A stretch of DNA of 44,735 nucleotides. Source: Deltaproteobacteria bacterium. GTDB taxonomy: Bacteria; Bdellovibrionota_B; Oligoflexia; Oligoflexales; Bog-1112. Below, one piece after another: positions 44,002 through 44,735 of the stretch; the stretch's first letter is position 1, and each line of letters opens with the position of its first letter. The translations under genes and the position numbers were made by a program. The stretch covers positions 1 through 44,735 of the forward strand of contig CANIBL010000018.1 in assembly GCA_947466225.1 (NCBI GenBank). Direction: 5' to 3'. Below the pieces are notes generated by a model. It was given only the letters and a program-made list of their open reading frames with translations. It was not told the origin of the DNA and did no database searches.

Positions 44002-44735
44002 TCAATCAAACACGCTAAACGGGTTCAATCGAATGGTGGAATAGTAAATCACATTTCCCCATCCACTGCTGTCCGATAGCTGAATGCCTGTTGGAAAATT
44101 TGTCCAACGACTTTGCGCTGTGGAGGTAGGGTCATACAGAGAACTCTCGATCCCAGCTGCAGATCGAGCAAATACATATATTTTCTCATTCAAACTGACC
44201 AATTGGATCGTGGAATAGTATTTAGCCTCTCCCCACCCACTTTTATCTGACCAGGCAGGGCCAGCCGAGATATCTGTCCAACTCCGAGCAGTGGTATCAT
44301 AGACAGAACCAGCGATTCCAGCTGCAGATCGACCAAATACATATATTTTCCCCCCAACACTGATAGATTGAATCGTGGAATAGTATTGAACCTTTCCCCA
44401 CCCATTTACATCTGACCAGCCAGGACCAGCCGAGATATCTGCCCAACTCGCAGCAATGGGATCATAGACAGAACCAGCGATTCCAGCTGCAGATCGACCA
44501 AATACATATATTCCCCCCCCAACACTGATAGATCGAATCGTGGAATAGTATTGAACCTTTCCCCACCCATTTACATCTGACCAGCCAGGGCCAGCCGAGA
44601 TATCTGTCCAACTCCGAGCAGTGGTATCATAGACAGAACCAGCGATTCCAGCTGCAGATCGACCAAATACATATATTTTCTCATTCAAACTGACCAATTG
44701 GATTGTGGAATAGTATTGAACCTGTCCCCACCCAT
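44002..44735 (-). CDS. Tandem-repeat protein, beta-propeller-like (5' end outside window)
   Basis: This is the C-terminal 244 residues of a larger protein that enters from the right edge. It consists of a 55-aa unit repeated at least four times: YYSTIQ..S..KIYVFGRSAAGI, GSVYD, SWTDISAGP, then WSD..GWG. Each unit looks like one blade of a kelch-like or lectin-like beta-propeller (paired aromatic and Gly positions), but the exact family is not recognised. The last unit has diverged and ends with RLNPFSVFD. The visible part has no signal or membrane segment. It is convergent with uvrA. Confidence 0.75.
   Translation of the reverse strand, partial: GWGQVQYYSTIQLVSLNEKIYVFGRSAAGIAGSVYDTTARSWTDISAGPGWSDVNGWGKVQYYSTIRSISVGGGIYVFGRSAAGIAGSVYDPIAASWADISAGPGWSDVNGWGKVQYYSTIQSISVGGKIYVFGRSAAGIAGSVYDTTARSWTDISAGPAWSDKSGWGEAKYYSTIQLVSLNEKIYVFARSAAGIESSLYDPTSTAQSRWTNFPTGIQLSDSSGWGNVIYYSTIRLNPFSVFD
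44190..44735. repeat. 165-bp near-identical coding tandem repeat
   Basis: The motif 'tcGTGGAATAGTATT' recurs near 44208, 44373, 44538 and (as tTGTGG) 44703, exactly 165 bp (55 codons) apart. Units 2 to 4 differ by only a few bases, including shared CAGAACCAGCGATTCCAGC and GCAGATCGACCAAATAC blocks. Such low divergence points to recent duplication or ongoing homogenisation. The array continues past the window edge. Confidence 0.9.

Overview
The window comes from a flagellated, Gram-negative, c-type-cytochrome-making bacterium of about 50% GC. The N-terminal third of RpoB, the FlgM/FlgN/FliW/CsrA flagellar set and the LPS genes (kdsB, a family 9 heptosyltransferase) fit a 'Deltaproteobacteria'-type lineage such as Bdellovibrionota or Desulfobacterota best. 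That placement is read by eye and is not a phylogeny. TTG and GTG starts are frequent (rpoC, rplK, fliW, csrA and others).

Layout. (1) About 0.2-12.2 kb, minus strand: rplK-rplA-rplJ-rplL-rpoB-rpoC-rpsL-rpsG, ending in a clear intrinsic terminator. nusG/secE are absent upstream of rplK, and fusA/tuf are absent after rpsG. (2) 12.4-24.7 kb: accessory and metabolic genes on both strands. These are a DUF4143-type AAA ATPase, gpmI, hemE, a helical protein of unknown function, kdsB, a membrane protein coupled to a heptosyltransferase, an adenosine-deaminase-family enzyme, a periplasmic cytochrome c, a PDZ-like protein and a C-terminally short hemF. (3) 24.9-28.0 kb, plus strand: a cytochrome c maturation cluster (ccmF, ccmH, a 28-codon membrane ORF and a secreted/membrane protein) chained by ATGA overlaps. 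(4) 28.4-38.7 kb, minus strand: flgF-G-A-H-I-J-M-N-K-L-csrA-fliW plus a lipoprotein, led by a good sigma-54 promoter candidate. FliW, CsrA and FlgM are the regulators expected to couple export of late flagellar parts to gene expression. (5) 39.0-44.7 kb: a DUF3857/transglutaminase protein split into two overlapping frames, a 64-aa membrane protein, uvrA, and the end of a protein made of near-identical 55-aa repeats.

The most striking feature is a family of short palindromic elements, about 89 bp, bounded by CCGTCAT(c/g)CCCAG inverted ends. Full copies lie at 24769-24857, 30056-30144 and 33863-33949; further fragments and a rearranged copy lie elsewhere. Two full copies sit inside genes (csrA and flgJ) in the same orientation and the same reading frame, and add the same peptide to unrelated proteins. 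A third, rearranged copy supplies the last residues and stop codon of the deaminase. This resembles the behaviour of Rickettsia palindromic elements, but the sequence and host are different as far as I can judge. A second family of small hairpins (three copies, GGGGAACC..GGTTCCCC with a conserved CTGCGCAG-like loop) and two perfect 16-18 bp inverted repeats at gene starts (ATPase, hemF) add to the picture of a genome rich in small palindromes.
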